Shown: one piece after another, positions 1-8,992 of the stretch
Position numbering within the stretch: position 1 is the stretch's first letter
How the letters are laid out: every line of letters begins with the position of its first letter
Source of the DNA: Marinobacter mangrovi
Lineage (GTDB): Bacteria; Pseudomonadota; Gammaproteobacteria; Pseudomonadales; Oleiphilaceae
Assembly (NCBI RefSeq): GCF_016798325.1
Contig: NZ_JAERVO010000001.1
Span: forward strand, 868,001-932,000
Reading direction: 5' to 3'
Length of the DNA stretch: 64,000 bases
Made by a program: the position numbers and the translations under genes
The notes under the pieces: model-generated
What the model was told of the DNA's origin: nothing
Seen by the model: only the letters and a program-made list of their open reading frames with translations
Database searches by the model: none

Positions 1-1
1 G

Positions 2-787
2 GGCGTGACCGGATTGGAAATCTGCGACCTGGAGGATCAGGGGTGGATGCGGCGGGTGCAATCCGATGACCGGGTGCTGGCGGCCGGAGGTGATGGCTCG
101 GTCAACCGCGCCGCCGCCCTGTGCCTGGACACCGGCGCCACCCTCGGCATCCTGCCCTCAGGAACGGCTAACGATTTCGCCCGCAATCTGGGGTTGCCCG
201 AAGATCCGGTCGCCCTGTGTGAACTGATAGCCAGCGGTAAAACGCATTGGCTGGATGTGGCCCGTTTTGACGACCAGATTTTTCTGAATGTCGCCCACAT
301 CGGTCTGGGAACCTGGCCGGTGCGGGAATCGTCCGGCCAGACCAAGCGTCTCCTTGGGCGTTTCAGTTACGTTGCCACATTACTGCGCCGGGTAACGGAC
401 AAACGGGGTTTCCGGGCCATTATCGAGTGTGAGAACGGCACCGTCGCCGGGCGCTGGCTATCGATCGCGGTAGCAACCGGGGCGTTTTTTGGCGGCGGCA
501 ATGAGATTCCTGAAGCCTCCGCCAACGATGGCCAACTGGATATTGTCGCCGTCAAACCCCGGTCTTTGCTCCGGCTTTTGCTCACCTTCCTGAGAGTGCG
601 TATCCTGCGCCGCTCGCCCGGGCACACCGATACGGTCGTGCACCTGAAAAGCCCCTGGTGCCGCGTGGTCACCCGCAAGCCCAAGACCGTTACGGCCGAC
701 GGTGATGTGGCCGGTAAAACACCACTGGATGTGACCTGCCAACCCGGCTGCCTGAATGTGATCTGTGAACAGGTGGTATCGACCTGA
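2..787 (+). CDS. Diacylglycerol kinase family lipid kinase (YegS-like), 5' partial
   Basis: Predicted cytosolic or membrane-associated lipid kinase that phosphorylates a diacylglycerol-like or related lipid. The reading frame is open from the first bases of the window, so the start codon lies outside it; a GTG at position 5 is unlikely to be the real start because the DAGK catalytic domain normally begins well upstream. Visible marks are the nucleotide-binding GGDGS motif followed by the family-typical ILPSGTANDFARNLGLP stretch, and a C-terminal beta-rich part containing a TADGD motif, both as in YegS/DgkB proteins. About 262 codons are present against roughly 300 for the family. The exact lipid substrate cannot be told from sequence. 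Confidence 0.85.
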   Translation, partial: GVTGLEICDLEDQGWMRRVQSDDRVLAAGGDGSVNRAAALCLDTGATLGILPSGTANDFARNLGLPEDPVALCELIASGKTHWLDVARFDDQIFLNVAHIGLGTWPVRESSGQTKRLLGRFSYVATLLRRVTDKRGFRAIIECENGTVAGRWLSIAVATGAFFGGGNEIPEASANDGQLDIVAVKPRSLLRLLLTFLRVRILRRSPGHTDTVVHLKSPWCRVVTRKPKTVTADGDVAGKTPLDVTCQPGCLNVICEQVVST

Positions 788-919
788 GCTTTTCACGACC
801 GCCAATGAGATTGCGGGTTCGGTTTGGCATTTCTGACACCTTTTATGTCGAATTCGCCACTTCAACAAAACGTCGGGTCGCGCGAGCATAGCGTCTCGTA
901 CATGAGCACTTTCAACCAT

Positions 920-948
920 CGTCTGTGAGCCGGTAGGCGCCGTATAAT
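920..948 (+). promoter_or_regulatory. Candidate sigma-70 promoter of the lipoprotein gene
   Basis: A perfect -10 hexamer TATAAT lies at 943-948, 37 bases before the start codon of the downstream lipoprotein gene. No good -35 hexamer is seen at the usual spacing (sequence around 920-926 is a poor match), so this rests on the -10 element and its position. Confidence 0.35.
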
Positions 949-984
949 AGAGGCGATGTCTGCAAGACAGAGAGGGAACGACGA

Positions 985-1524
985 ATGAAACGCAACACGC
1001 TGTTAGGCCTGGGTTTGCTGACTGCAGGCCTGCTTACCGGATGTGCCACCACCACGACCGATGGCATCTCGGTCAAATACGCGACGGATGACCTCCAGGA
1101 CCAGATCCTCGTCACTTCGGAGCTGTACGATCAGCCCTTCACCGGCTTCCCGTCGCCATCCGACTACTTCTTCGCCGCGTCTATCGATAAACAGAGCGGC
1201 CAGAAGGCCTATCAGATCAACCTGCTGGTCAATTCCGAAGACTGGAAACGTTGGGACCAGCTGCAATTCAGCCGGAACGGCGAGCCGGTGACCCTACCGC
1301 TGGCCTGGCAGGGCGCGGACATGACCTGCAATGATTACGGGTGTGCCCACACTGAATACGGCGTGGCCAACCTGGATGAATCGACGCTGCAGTATATTGC
1401 CAGTCAGAGCAGCCCGGTCGAAGTACGCATGCGGTCATCCCGCGTCGACAGTCATCTCGACGTCAAGGTGCTTCCGGATGAGGCCCGGGCATTCCTGGAC
1501 AAAGCCGATCGTCTGCCGATGTAA
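985..1524 (+). CDS. Hypothetical lipoprotein
   Basis: Predicted 179-residue lipoprotein of unknown function. The N-terminus has a basic start, a hydrophobic stretch and a lipobox (LLTGC, Cys near residue 19), so it should be lipidated and anchored to the inner or outer membrane facing the periplasm. The rest is soluble, with two cysteines in DMTCNDYGC (residues about 113-121) that could form a disulphide. The start has a good ribosome-binding site (AGAGGGAACG). It stands alone with its own promoter-like TATAAT and converges on the DUF1223 gene. I do not recognise the family. Confidence 0.8.
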   Translation: MKRNTLLGLGLLTAGLLTGCATTTTDGISVKYATDDLQDQILVTSELYDQPFTGFPSPSDYFFAASIDKQSGQKAYQINLLVNSEDWKRWDQLQFSRNGEPVTLPLAWQGADMTCNDYGCAHTEYGVANLDESTLQYIASQSSPVEVRMRSSRVDSHLDVKVLPDEARAFLDKADRLPM

Positions 1525-1534
1525 GCCGACGCCA

Positions 1535-2281
1535 TCAATCCAGATAGCCGCCGACAGCCTGGACGATTTCCGGGCTGTCCGGCGGCGACACCCAGACAGC
1601 CAGCGCGGTGCGCGCCTGCCCGGCCTCGGGCCTGGGTGGCAAGGTGACCGACCACGGCGACCCGCCTTCCGGATGAGTCACACCCAGCACCACGAAATCA
1701 TGGGTCAGCTCACGCCCCCGGTTTTCTCCGGCTTTCACTTCGGACGTCATCCCCATCCCGAGATAGGCCACATTGAGCCGCTGTCCCGGCTGATACCCCG
1801 CGTACGCCACCGTCAGTCGCTCCTGTCCGTCCAGCGTGGCGGTCATCTTGCCTACATTGGCCGGTGTTGACTGCCAATCCCGGTGCCCCTGAAACCAGTC
1901 GCGCCATTCGTGGCTGTTAACGACGATGCCCGGCGTGTAGGCCTGGCTGACATCCCCTGCGGCCACATAATCACGCTGGCGAGCACTGAAGGCCGGATCG
2001 GCCATGCGATCCTTCCAGCCGATGTAATCCCAGTAATCCACATGGAACGCCAGCGGGATGAAGGACTGGAACACACCGGGCCTGGATTTCAGGGATGACA
2101 GCCAGCGATCTGCGGGCGGGCAGCTGCTGCAGCCCTCGGAGGTGAAGAGTTCCACGGTATCCGTCGATTCGGAACCGCTTTCCCAGCGTTTGACCGGCTC
2201 CGCGACCACGGCGCTGGAGAGACTGAAGGCAAGAACAGGAACCAGGAAACCCTGGATTAAAACGCGTCGGGACAATGGCAT
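1535..2281 (-). CDS. DUF1223 family secreted thioredoxin-like protein
   Basis: Exported protein of the DUF1223 family, which has a thioredoxin-like fold; its biochemical role is not established. The chosen start (MPLSRRVLIQ, 248 residues) gives a twin-arginine-containing, hydrophobic signal peptide ending near AVVAEP, with GAGG eight bases upstream; an in-frame start at 2353 would add 24 residues. After the signal, the family hallmark ELFTSEGCSSCPPAD carries a CxxC motif, followed by AFHVDYWDYIGWKD and a C-terminal beta-rich half. The CxxC suggests a redox function in the periplasm, but that is inference. It is divergent from trkH and convergent with the lipoprotein gene. Confidence 0.85.
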   Translation of the reverse strand: MPLSRRVLIQGFLVPVLAFSLSSAVVAEPVKRWESGSESTDTVELFTSEGCSSCPPADRWLSSLKSRPGVFQSFIPLAFHVDYWDYIGWKDRMADPAFSARQRDYVAAGDVSQAYTPGIVVNSHEWRDWFQGHRDWQSTPANVGKMTATLDGQERLTVAYAGYQPGQRLNVAYLGMGMTSEVKAGENRGRELTHDFVVLGVTHPEGGSPWSVTLPPRPEAGQARTALAVWVSPPDSPEIVQAVGGYLD

Positions 2282-2532
2282 GGCGGTGGCCTCGAACGTT
2301 GTCATTTCTGCCGGGCGAAGCGGTGTGTACCGTATGTTTCTGGTTCGAGTCACAGAGACCGGGATGGTTCCCCGGAAACCTGCTCCGGTTTGTTTCGATG
2401 GAAAACATGAAAACAGCGGTCATGGCCTCCCTTATTGACTAGGATTATGACAACATTCGCCTTTCGCGGCGCTTGAAGGTACCCTTCGCGCATCGCGACC
2501 GGCCGGCCGTTCATGGAATGACGTTGTTCTGA

Positions 2533-3981
2533 ATGAGAAACCTGTCTCCCGTTACCTATATCGTTAGCATCATGATGGTGCTGCTCAGCATCTTCATGGC
2601 CATTCCTGCCGTGCTGTTTCTGGGCGATGCCAGCGCCAACACGACCGCATTTACCTATCCGGCCATCGGTGTCCTCGCGGCAGCGGTCATCGGCATTCTG
2701 CTGACCCGCAACCGTTCGCATCGGCTCCAGCCCCGGTACATGTTCGTGCTGACCGTCAGCAGCTGGCTGATCATCTCTATCCTGTGCGCCCTGCCCTTGT
2801 ATTACAGCAACCTGGACCTGTCGATGACAGATGCCATTTTCGAGAGTTTCTCGGGCATCACCACGACCGGCTCCACGGTGCTGAGTGGCCTGGACGCCAT
2901 GTCGCCGGACATCCTGCTGTGGCGTTCGATCATCCAGTGGATCGGCGGCATCGGGATCATCGGCATGTTCGTGGCCGTCCTGCCTTTCCTGGGGATTGGT
3001 GGTATGCGCCTGTTCGCGACCGAATCGTCGGAATGGACGGAAAAAGCGCTGCCGCGGATGAAAAGCCTGAGTCGCGGCCTGCTGTTTGTCTACTGTGGCC
3101 TCACGCTGGCCTGCATCCTCATTTACTGGGCGTCCGGCATGACCCTGTTTAATGCCGTGAACCATGCCTTTACCACGATTTCGACCGGGGGCTACTCCAC
3201 CTCCGATCAGTCCATGGGCCAGTTCGATTCCAACCTGATCCTGTTTGAATCCTCGATCTTCATGGCCCTCGGCAGCATGCCGTTCTTCCTGTTCGTGCGG
3301 GAGCTGCATGGCCAGCACTGGGTCCTGTTCCGGGACCAGCAAGTGCGGGCGTTCCTGGGGCTACTGGTGGTGGCGGCGCTGGTGATGACGGTTTACCGGC
3401 TCTGGATGCACGAGGAGCATCCGGTGGACCTGTTCGTGTCGGCGCTGTTCAACGTGACGTCGATCGTGACCACCACCGGCTACGCCTCGGAGGATTACCT
3501 GCAATGGGGATCATTCACCAGCGTGGCGTTCTTCTTCCTGACCTTCATCGGCGGCTGTTCCGGCTCGACCAGCGGCGGCATGAAGATCTTCCGCTTCCAG
3601 CTGTCGTTCATGGTATTGCGGGAGCAGTTCCGGCGCCTGTTGCACCCTCGCGCGGTGCTGACGCGGAACTTTAACGGGCGGGCCGTGAGTGACGAGATCA
3701 TCGCGTCGATGATTGCCTACGTCTTCGTGTTCCTGATGTGTATGGCGGTGATGACGCTGTGCCTGTCGCTGATGAACGTGGACCTCACCACGGCGCTGAC
3801 CGCGTCCATTACGGCGCTGACCAACGTGGGACCCGGCCTGGGCCCGGTGATCGGCCCCGCCGGGAATTTCGCGTCCCTGCCGGACGCCGCCAAGTGGATC
3901 CTCAGTGCCGGCATGATCCTGGGGCGTCTGGAGCTACTGAGCGTGATTATCCTCTTCTCGCCGGCTTTCTGGCGAACCTGA
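2533..3981 (+). CDS. trkH: TrkH-type potassium uptake protein
   Basis: Membrane subunit of the Trk potassium uptake system, which works with the cytosolic regulator TrkA (not in this window). It is 482 residues, the normal TrkH length, and mostly hydrophobic. All four pore-loop repeats of the Trk/Ktr/HKT family are visible: ITTTGSTV (about residue 113), TTISTGGYST (about 217), IVTTTGYASED (about 313) and LTNVGPGLGPVIGPAG (about 427), each with the conserved glycine of the selectivity filter. The C-terminal end LGRLELLSVIILFSPAFW is also typical. Single gene; its last 48 bases are overlapped by a small convergent reading frame. Confidence 0.95.
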   Translation: MRNLSPVTYIVSIMMVLLSIFMAIPAVLFLGDASANTTAFTYPAIGVLAAAVIGILLTRNRSHRLQPRYMFVLTVSSWLIISILCALPLYYSNLDLSMTDAIFESFSGITTTGSTVLSGLDAMSPDILLWRSIIQWIGGIGIIGMFVAVLPFLGIGGMRLFATESSEWTEKALPRMKSLSRGLLFVYCGLTLACILIYWASGMTLFNAVNHAFTTISTGGYSTSDQSMGQFDSNLILFESSIFMALGSMPFFLFVRELHGQHWVLFRDQQVRAFLGLLVVAALVMTVYRLWMHEEHPVDLFVSALFNVTSIVTTTGYASEDYLQWGSFTSVAFFFLTFIGGCSGSTSGGMKIFRFQLSFMVLREQFRRLLHPRAVLTRNFNGRAVSDEIIASMIAYVFVFLMCMAVMTLCLSLMNVDLTTALTASITALTNVGPGLGPVIGPAGNFASLPDAAKWILSAGMILGRLELLSVIILFSPAFWRT

Positions 3982-4161
3982 CACCGCCTTGTCCGCGGAT
4001 GCCTTCTCAATCGGCTGGCGACCGGTCTCGTCCGGCGCCAGCACCGAATGAAACAGCACGCCCTTGGAAATCGCCGACGCCAGCATGATCAGCAGCGCCA
4101 GGATGGTGACGCGCACAATCACCTTTTGTGGCGTCATTCTGGAACGTCGGCGAAAAAACAC
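3934..4161 (-). CDS. Possible small single-span membrane protein
   Basis: A 75-residue reading frame starts (GTG) five bases after the carboxylesterase stop and runs convergently into the 3' end of trkH. It encodes a basic N-terminus, one hydrophobic segment (VIVRVTILALLIMLASAI) and a polar tail. Position at the end of a four-gene leftward cluster and a membrane-anchor-like layout support it; weak ribosome-binding sequence, overlap with trkH and no recognised family count against it. An ATG at 4137 is an alternative start. Confidence 0.4.
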   Translation of the reverse strand: MFFRRRSRMTPQKVIVRVTILALLIMLASAISKGVLFHSVLAPDETGRQPIEKASADKAVSGSPESRREEDNHAQ

Positions 4162-4166
4162 GGCAA

Positions 4167-4832
4167 TCAGCCCAGGTTAAGGTGTTTGCTGAGGAACTGA
4201 CCGATATCCAGGATTTCCTCCAGACAGACGCTGTGGTCCATCGGATAGGTTTCGTAGCTCACGTCGTAGCCCATGTCCTGCAGGGTCTGTACGCTCTTTT
4301 TGCCCAGGCTTTCGGGCACCATCGGATCGTGTGTGCCGTGGTAGATCCGGATGGGGATGGCTCGATTGGCCTCGGAGAGCTTGATGGACTGGGCGGTCGC
4401 GAAATAGGTGGACAGGCCCAGAATGCCTGCCAGTGGCTTGTCGTAGCTCAGCCCCACTTCATAAGCCACCGCCCCGCCCTGCGAGAAGCCGGCGATGACA
4501 ATCCGCTTGCTGTCGATGCCCCGGGCGATCTCCTGCTCGATCAGCTCCACGATCGCATCGGCGGATTGACGCAGCTGCGCTTCATCGACGGTGCGATCAA
4601 TGTCCATCGCCTTGATGTCGTACCAGGCCGGCATGTGCATGCCGCCGTTGATGGTCACCGGCAGGTTGGGCGCGTGAGGGAAAATAAACCGGATACCGGC
4701 GTCCTGCGGCAGCCGCAGCTCCGGCACCACCGGTTCGAAATCGTGGCCGCTGGCACCCAGGCCGTGCAGCCAGATGACGGCGGCATCGGGATTCGGCCGG
4801 GTTTCGAGTTCAATGGTCTTGAGTGTGGTCAC
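4167..4832 (-). CDS. Alpha/beta-hydrolase carboxylesterase (phospholipase/carboxylesterase family)
   Basis: Soluble serine esterase of the phospholipase/carboxylesterase (Abhydrolase_2, EstB-like) family that hydrolyses short acyl esters or lysophospholipids. The GTG start at 4832 is chosen because GAGGTAAT lies just upstream; it gives 221 residues, the family's usual size. Visible motifs are WLHGLGASGHDF (oxyanion loop), GFSQGGAVA with the nucleophile serine (about residue 120), HGTHDPMVP with the acid, and MDHSVCLEE with the histidine. It follows acpH by 22 bases and probably shares its transcript, in a cluster devoted to acyl-lipid chemistry. Confidence 0.92.
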   Translation of the reverse strand: MTTLKTIELETRPNPDAAVIWLHGLGASGHDFEPVVPELRLPQDAGIRFIFPHAPNLPVTINGGMHMPAWYDIKAMDIDRTVDEAQLRQSADAIVELIEQEIARGIDSKRIVIAGFSQGGAVAYEVGLSYDKPLAGILGLSTYFATAQSIKLSEANRAIPIRIYHGTHDPMVPESLGKKSVQTLQDMGYDVSYETYPMDHSVCLEEILDIGQFLSKHLNLG

Positions 4833-4854
4833 AATTACCTCACAGCGTCTGTTT

Positions 4855-5505
4855 TCAGGATTGGGAATCGTCGGCAGTGTATCGAATCCAGTGCCAGGGC
4901 TCACCTGCGGTGGATTCGATCGGTGTTTCCGTCTGGCGGCTTTGCACGTGGGCAATCAGCTCGGGCATGAACTCCAGGAAATGGCGCTCCAGTTCTTCAT
5001 CATGGGCCCGGATCTCTTCGATGACACCGTCAAAGCGATTGGCAAAGCGGATGCGGCCGGCAATCCGGTCCAGTGCGAACCCCACCTGCTCCAGATCCCG
5101 GTAGGCATCAAACCAGTCGTGACGAATCATCCGTCCGACAACCGTCGCCATATGGGACGGCATCAGGTGCTCACCGGCCTCCAGGTCGGCGTAGGCCCCG
5201 GCCACAAAGGCGTCGAAGTCGACCGCCGCGAAGGTGGCCCAGTGGCGAATCAGGAAGTGGTCGTACAGCACGTCCAGAGCAATGCCCGCAAAACGCCGAC
5301 GGCGTGACGAGAACAGGGCCTTGGAGGCCCGGACCTCCGGATGCTGGTCGGTGTAGGCGTCCACCGTCCAGTGATTCTGCAAGCCATGACGAACCGGCGC
5401 CGACAGCGCCTCGGTATCCACACCCCGGGCGAAATCCCCCAGCAGATTGCCGACACGTGAAGGCGTTGTCGGCTGGGCCAGAAACAGGTGCGCGAGGTGG
5501 TTCAT
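4855..5505 (-). CDS. acpH: Acyl carrier protein phosphodiesterase
   Basis: AcpH (YajB) family metal-dependent hydrolase, whose characterised member removes the 4'-phosphopantetheine arm from holo-acyl carrier protein. The 216-residue length and the start MNHLAHLFLAQPTTPSRVGNLL are family-typical; the histidines and aspartates in GDFARG, DVLYDHFLIRHW and HDEELERHF are consistent with the HD-like metal site. It starts seven bases after the acyltransferase stop and precedes the esterase, so the three genes look like one operon. Physiological role of AcpH is debated in the literature. Confidence 0.9.
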   Translation of the reverse strand: MNHLAHLFLAQPTTPSRVGNLLGDFARGVDTEALSAPVRHGLQNHWTVDAYTDQHPEVRASKALFSSRRRRFAGIALDVLYDHFLIRHWATFAAVDFDAFVAGAYADLEAGEHLMPSHMATVVGRMIRHDWFDAYRDLEQVGFALDRIAGRIRFANRFDGVIEEIRAHDEELERHFLEFMPELIAHVQSRQTETPIESTAGEPWHWIRYTADDSQS

Positions 5506-5512
5506 GACCGGA

Positions 5513-6706
5513 TCAGCCGTCCGTCAGCGGCGGCGCCAGGGCTTTCAGCATACTGTTCACCGGGTTGGCGTACATCGCCAGCAGGAAGGGATGTAATGCC
5601 CGGTCCACGGCACCCAGGCGCCGCTCCAGTTCGGACCGTGCGGCTTCGATATCCGCTGGTGACCAGGCCTCTGCGGTTTCGATGGTTTCCGGGACCTGGG
5701 GTTCCGTCTGATGGCTCAACTGGTTTACCTGGCTCATGTCGTAGGCAATGAGGTTGGAGGCATGCAGGTGGTAATGGCGATGCATGTCCTCATCGATGCG
5801 CGCGGCCAGTTCTTTCGCCGAATCCGGCGAGTCGCTGATGGGCGCCCCGAAATGCACGTGCACATGGCCCTTGAATCCGGTCAGGCCCTGCACGATCTGA
5901 TCGGTGTCCTCATCGGCGTGCTTCTGGTAGGAGCCGGTGCGGGCACGAGCCTCCAGCTCGCGCGCCTTGGGCACATCGCAGGGGTCGTATTCGTAGGCGA
6001 TGGAAACCGGCACGATGCGAAGTCGATTCATCGATTCGGCAAAGCTGATGCCGGACTTCTTCTGGCTCATGTAGAACATCTTGATGATCGCCGGATCCGT
6101 CAGGTCCAGGCCATCCTTTGCGCGCCCTTCACGCTGGGCGATCCAGATGCTCTGGTTGTCCTCGATCGAATGATGGATGAACGCCGAGAGCGTCTGGTAG
6201 GCGTCCCGCATCTCCCGCGGGCTCGACATGTTGCGCTTGACCACGAAACTCTTGTTGAGGCGCATCATCTCGGCAAACAGCCGGTTCTGGAGCAGGTTGT
6301 CGCCGATGGCGATGCGAGTGGTCTGCTGCTTGTTCTCATGTAGCAGGTAGTTGACCACCATGGGATCGAATACAATGTCCCGATGGTTGGAAATGAACAC
6401 GTAGGCCGTGTCCTTATCCAGTCCCTCAAGTCCGGAATGACTGAGCCGGGTGGTGGTTCTCTCGATCAGTTGACCTACGAGGGGGTTAAGGCGAGCCTGC
6501 AGGCTGCCAATGGAATCCACACTGCCGAACTCGCGCTTCAGCCAGCGGCTGATCCAGAAGCGGGTCACCGCGGGCGCGAGACGGGTCATGGTGGGCGCCT
6601 TGAAGCGGCCGATAAGCGTCAGGAACTCCGGGTCGTTGACCAGGCGGCTGATGGCATCCGGGGTTTCATCATCCCGGTACGGCCGAATTGCATCAAAATC
6701 CTGCAT
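5513..6706 (-). CDS. 1-acyl-sn-glycerol-3-phosphate acyltransferase-like protein
   Basis: Membrane-associated PlsC/glycerolipid acyltransferase family enzyme, predicted to move an acyl group to a lysophospholipid-like acceptor. The ATG at 6706 is preferred over one at 6760 because AAGGA lies at proper distance; this gives 397 residues, longer than classical PlsC (about 245). The catalytic H(x4)D box appears as SNHRDIVFDP, followed by ...QREGRAKDG (glycerol-phosphate-binding EGR-type motif) about 75 residues on. It heads a leftward operon with acpH and the esterase. The extended N- and C-terminal parts match the long acyltransferases annotated in marine gammaproteobacteria; the true acceptor is unknown. 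Confidence 0.85.
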   Translation of the reverse strand: MQDFDAIRPYRDDETPDAISRLVNDPEFLTLIGRFKAPTMTRLAPAVTRFWISRWLKREFGSVDSIGSLQARLNPLVGQLIERTTTRLSHSGLEGLDKDTAYVFISNHRDIVFDPMVVNYLLHENKQQTTRIAIGDNLLQNRLFAEMMRLNKSFVVKRNMSSPREMRDAYQTLSAFIHHSIEDNQSIWIAQREGRAKDGLDLTDPAIIKMFYMSQKKSGISFAESMNRLRIVPVSIAYEYDPCDVPKARELEARARTGSYQKHADEDTDQIVQGLTGFKGHVHVHFGAPISDSPDSAKELAARIDEDMHRHYHLHASNLIAYDMSQVNQLSHQTEPQVPETIETAEAWSPADIEAARSELERRLGAVDRALHPFLLAMYANPVNSMLKALAPPLTDG

Positions 6707-6941
6707 GGTGTCCTTGTTGGATATTTTTTGGGGCGATAACCGCTGGCTATGCCCATCCATGCCATGGCCTTGGGCGGGCGACGTTCAGGTCGCCGAGTCA
6801 AAGACCTGTCGGCAAGTTTAGGTGGCGCCATTCTACCGCGCCAGATCAAAGGGCGACATTGTACCGTCCCCGACGGTGAGAAAAAGGCCCTGTCTCTGGT
6901 ATCCTTCTCGCCTTCCATTCATCTGCCGCCCTGAACCTTCT

Positions 6942-8786
6942 ATGACCCTGACCGAAACGCCACCGGCCACCGATCCCGAAAGCCTCAAAGCCCGTGCCCA
7001 GACCGTGCTGCACGACACCTTCGGTTTCGAGGATTTCCGTCCGCTCCAGGGCGACGTGGTCGAGGCGTTGCTGCAGGGTGAAGACGCCCTGGTACTGATG
7101 CCCACCGGCGGCGGTAAATCGCTTTGTTATCAGGTGCCGGCCGTGGTGAGGCCGGGCGTGGGCATCGTCATATCCCCACTGATCGCGTTGATGCAGGATC
7201 AGGTGGCGGCGTTGAACCAGGCCGGAATTCGCGCCGCCTTCCTGAATTCCACCCAGTGGCCGGATGAAGCCCGGGATATCGAGAACGCGCTGGTCCAGGG
7301 AGAACTCGACCTGCTCTACTGCGCGCCGGAACGGTTGCTCCAGCCGCGCATGCAGCAGCTATTTCACCAGGCGCCACTGTCCCTGTTTGCCATTGATGAA
7401 GCGCACTGTGTGTCCCAGTGGGGTCATGACTTCCGGGAGGACTACCTGTCCCTGGACATGCTGGAGCGGGAATTTCCGGCCGTTCCCCGGATCGCCCTGA
7501 CCGCCACGGCCGACGAGCGCACCCGCAAGGAAATCGCCGAGCGCCTGCATCTGACCGACGCCCGCCATTTTGTCAGCAGTTTCGATCGTCCCAACATCCA
7601 GTATCGAATTGCAGAGAAGGACAACGCCAACAAGCAGTTATTGGCGTTTATTAAAGAGGAACATCAGGGCGATTCCGGGATTGTCTATTGCCTGTCGCGT
7701 AACAAGGTGGAAGCCACCGCCAAGATGCTGAGCGACAAGGGCTATGCCGCACTGCCCTACCACGCGGGTCTGCCGGCGGATACGCGAGCGGCGCACCAGG
7801 AGCGCTTCCTGCGGGAAGACGGCATCATCATTGTCGCTACGATCGCTTTCGGCATGGGGATCGATAAACCCGACGTGCGCTTTGTCGCCCACCTCGATCT
7901 GCCCAAGAGTATCGAAGCCTATTATCAGGAAACCGGCCGCGCGGGGCGTGATGGCGCGCCCTCCAATGCCTGGATGGTCTATGGCCTGCAGGACGTGATC
8001 AAACTGCGGCAAATGCTGGAGTCGTCGCCGGGCAACGATCAGTTCAAGCGCGTCGAGCGCCAGAAGCTGGATGCGATGCTGGGGCTCTGTGAGGTGGTGG
8101 ACTGCCGCCGCCAGGTTCTGCTGCGCTACTTCGGCGATGAACTGCCGGAACCTTGCGGCAACTGCGACACCTGCCTTGAGCCGCCGAAAACCTGGGACGC
8201 CACCGTGGCCGTGCAGAAAGCGCTGTCCTGCGTGTTCCGGACCGGCCAGCGATTCGGCGTCAACTACCTGATCGACGTGCTGCGCGGCGCCGATAACGAA
8301 CGCATCCGCAGTATGGGACACGACAAGGTCAGCACGTTTGGCATTGGCGCCGATATGTCAGCCCGGCAATGGAAGAGCGTGTTCCGTCAATTGGTGGCCA
8401 ACGGCTCGCTGCAGGCGGACGCCGAAGGCTACGGCGCGCTCAGCCTGACCGAAACCTGCCGTCCTCTTCTGCGAGGCGAAGAAACGGTCTGGCTGCGGCA
8501 GGATCCGGAACGCAAGAAAACCAGCAAAGGCAGCGCCGGTGGCAGCAAACGCCAGCTGGTGGTCAGCGATCCCGATGGCTGGGAAAAGCTCCGTGCCCGC
8601 CGCAAGGAACTGGCCGACGAACAGGGCGTCCCACCCTACGTCATCTTCCACGACGCCACCCTGCTCGCCATGCTGGATCAGAAACCCCGGGACCTTGAGG
8701 CCATGGGGGAAATCAGCGGTATCGGCGCCGCGAAGCTGGAAAAATACGGCGCGAAGTTTCTAGAGGTGCTCGGGACGCTGGACTGA
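6942..8786 (+). CDS. recQ: ATP-dependent DNA helicase RecQ
   Basis: 3'-5' SF2 DNA helicase that acts with RecJ-like nucleases in gap repair and recombination. The start MTLTETPP gives 614 residues, normal for RecQ. In order: motif 0/I ([13 protein letters not shown], then [12 protein letters not shown]), DEAH box ([17 protein letters not shown]), aromatic-rich loop, motif V/VI ([24 protein letters not shown]), a zinc-binding region with cysteines in [10 protein letters not shown] and CGNCDTC, a winged-helix RQC domain, and a C-terminal HRDC domain from about residue 540. The insertion [12 protein letters not shown] is a linker before HRDC. Monocistronic; the upstream acyltransferase is divergent. 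Ribosome-binding site is weak. Confidence 0.96.
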   Translation: MTLTETPPATDPESLKARAQTVLHDTFGFEDFRPLQGDVVEALLQGEDALVLMPTGGGKSLCYQVPAVVRPGVGIVISPLIALMQDQVAALNQAGIRAAFLNSTQWPDEARDIENALVQGELDLLYCAPERLLQPRMQQLFHQAPLSLFAIDEAHCVSQWGHDFREDYLSLDMLEREFPAVPRIALTATADERTRKEIAERLHLTDARHFVSSFDRPNIQYRIAEKDNANKQLLAFIKEEHQGDSGIVYCLSRNKVEATAKMLSDKGYAALPYHAGLPADTRAAHQERFLREDGIIIVATIAFGMGIDKPDVRFVAHLDLPKSIEAYYQETGRAGRDGAPSNAWMVYGLQDVIKLRQMLESSPGNDQFKRVERQKLDAMLGLCEVVDCRRQVLLRYFGDELPEPCGNCDTCLEPPKTWDATVAVQKALSCVFRTGQRFGVNYLIDVLRGADNERIRSMGHDKVSTFGIGADMSARQWKSVFRQLVANGSLQADAEGYGALSLTETCRPLLRGEETVWLRQDPERKKTSKGSAGGSKRQLVVSDPDGWEKLRARRKELADEQGVPPYVIFHDATLLAMLDQKPRDLEAMGEISGIGAAKLEKYGAKFLEVLGTLD

Positions 8787-8817
8787 GCTTTACCTGGCAA
8801 TCCTGCGTGGGCTGACT

Positions 8818-8847
8818 GTAGGTTGGGCTGACGCAGGAAGCCCAACA
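8818..8847 (+). repeat. REP-like palindromic repeat, copy A
   Basis: 30-nt hairpin element beginning GTAGGTTGGGCTGACG and ending AGCCCAACA; TTGGGCT pairs with AGCCCAA. It faces inverted copy B at 8963-8992, forming a BIME-like pair between the convergent recQ and DUF4442 genes. The same element occurs near 25.1 and 52.2 kb. Confidence 0.9.
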
Positions 8848-8962
8848 ATTGGTGTTCAGGCATCACAATATTTCCGGATTGCGCGCCGCTCTGAGGCACC
8901 ATCCATTTCTGGCGACTGGCCACAACCGTCGGGCATATAAGCTTCGTCTTCGGGATAGCGCC

Positions 8963-8992
8963 TGTTGAGCTTCCTGCGTCAGCCCAACCTAC
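8963..8992 (-). repeat. REP-like palindromic repeat, copy B (inverted)
   Basis: Inverted partner of copy A with one mismatch in the stem (TGTTGAGC instead of TGTTGGGC). Its distal bases CCTAC supply, on the minus strand, the TAG stop codon (8989-8991) of the DUF4442 gene, so the coding sequence runs into the repeat. Confidence 0.85.

Noticed and set aside
1331-1870. 179-codon plus-strand frame spanning the end of the lipoprotein gene and the DUF1223 gene
   Set aside because: Overlaps two supported genes out of frame and has no recognisable protein features.
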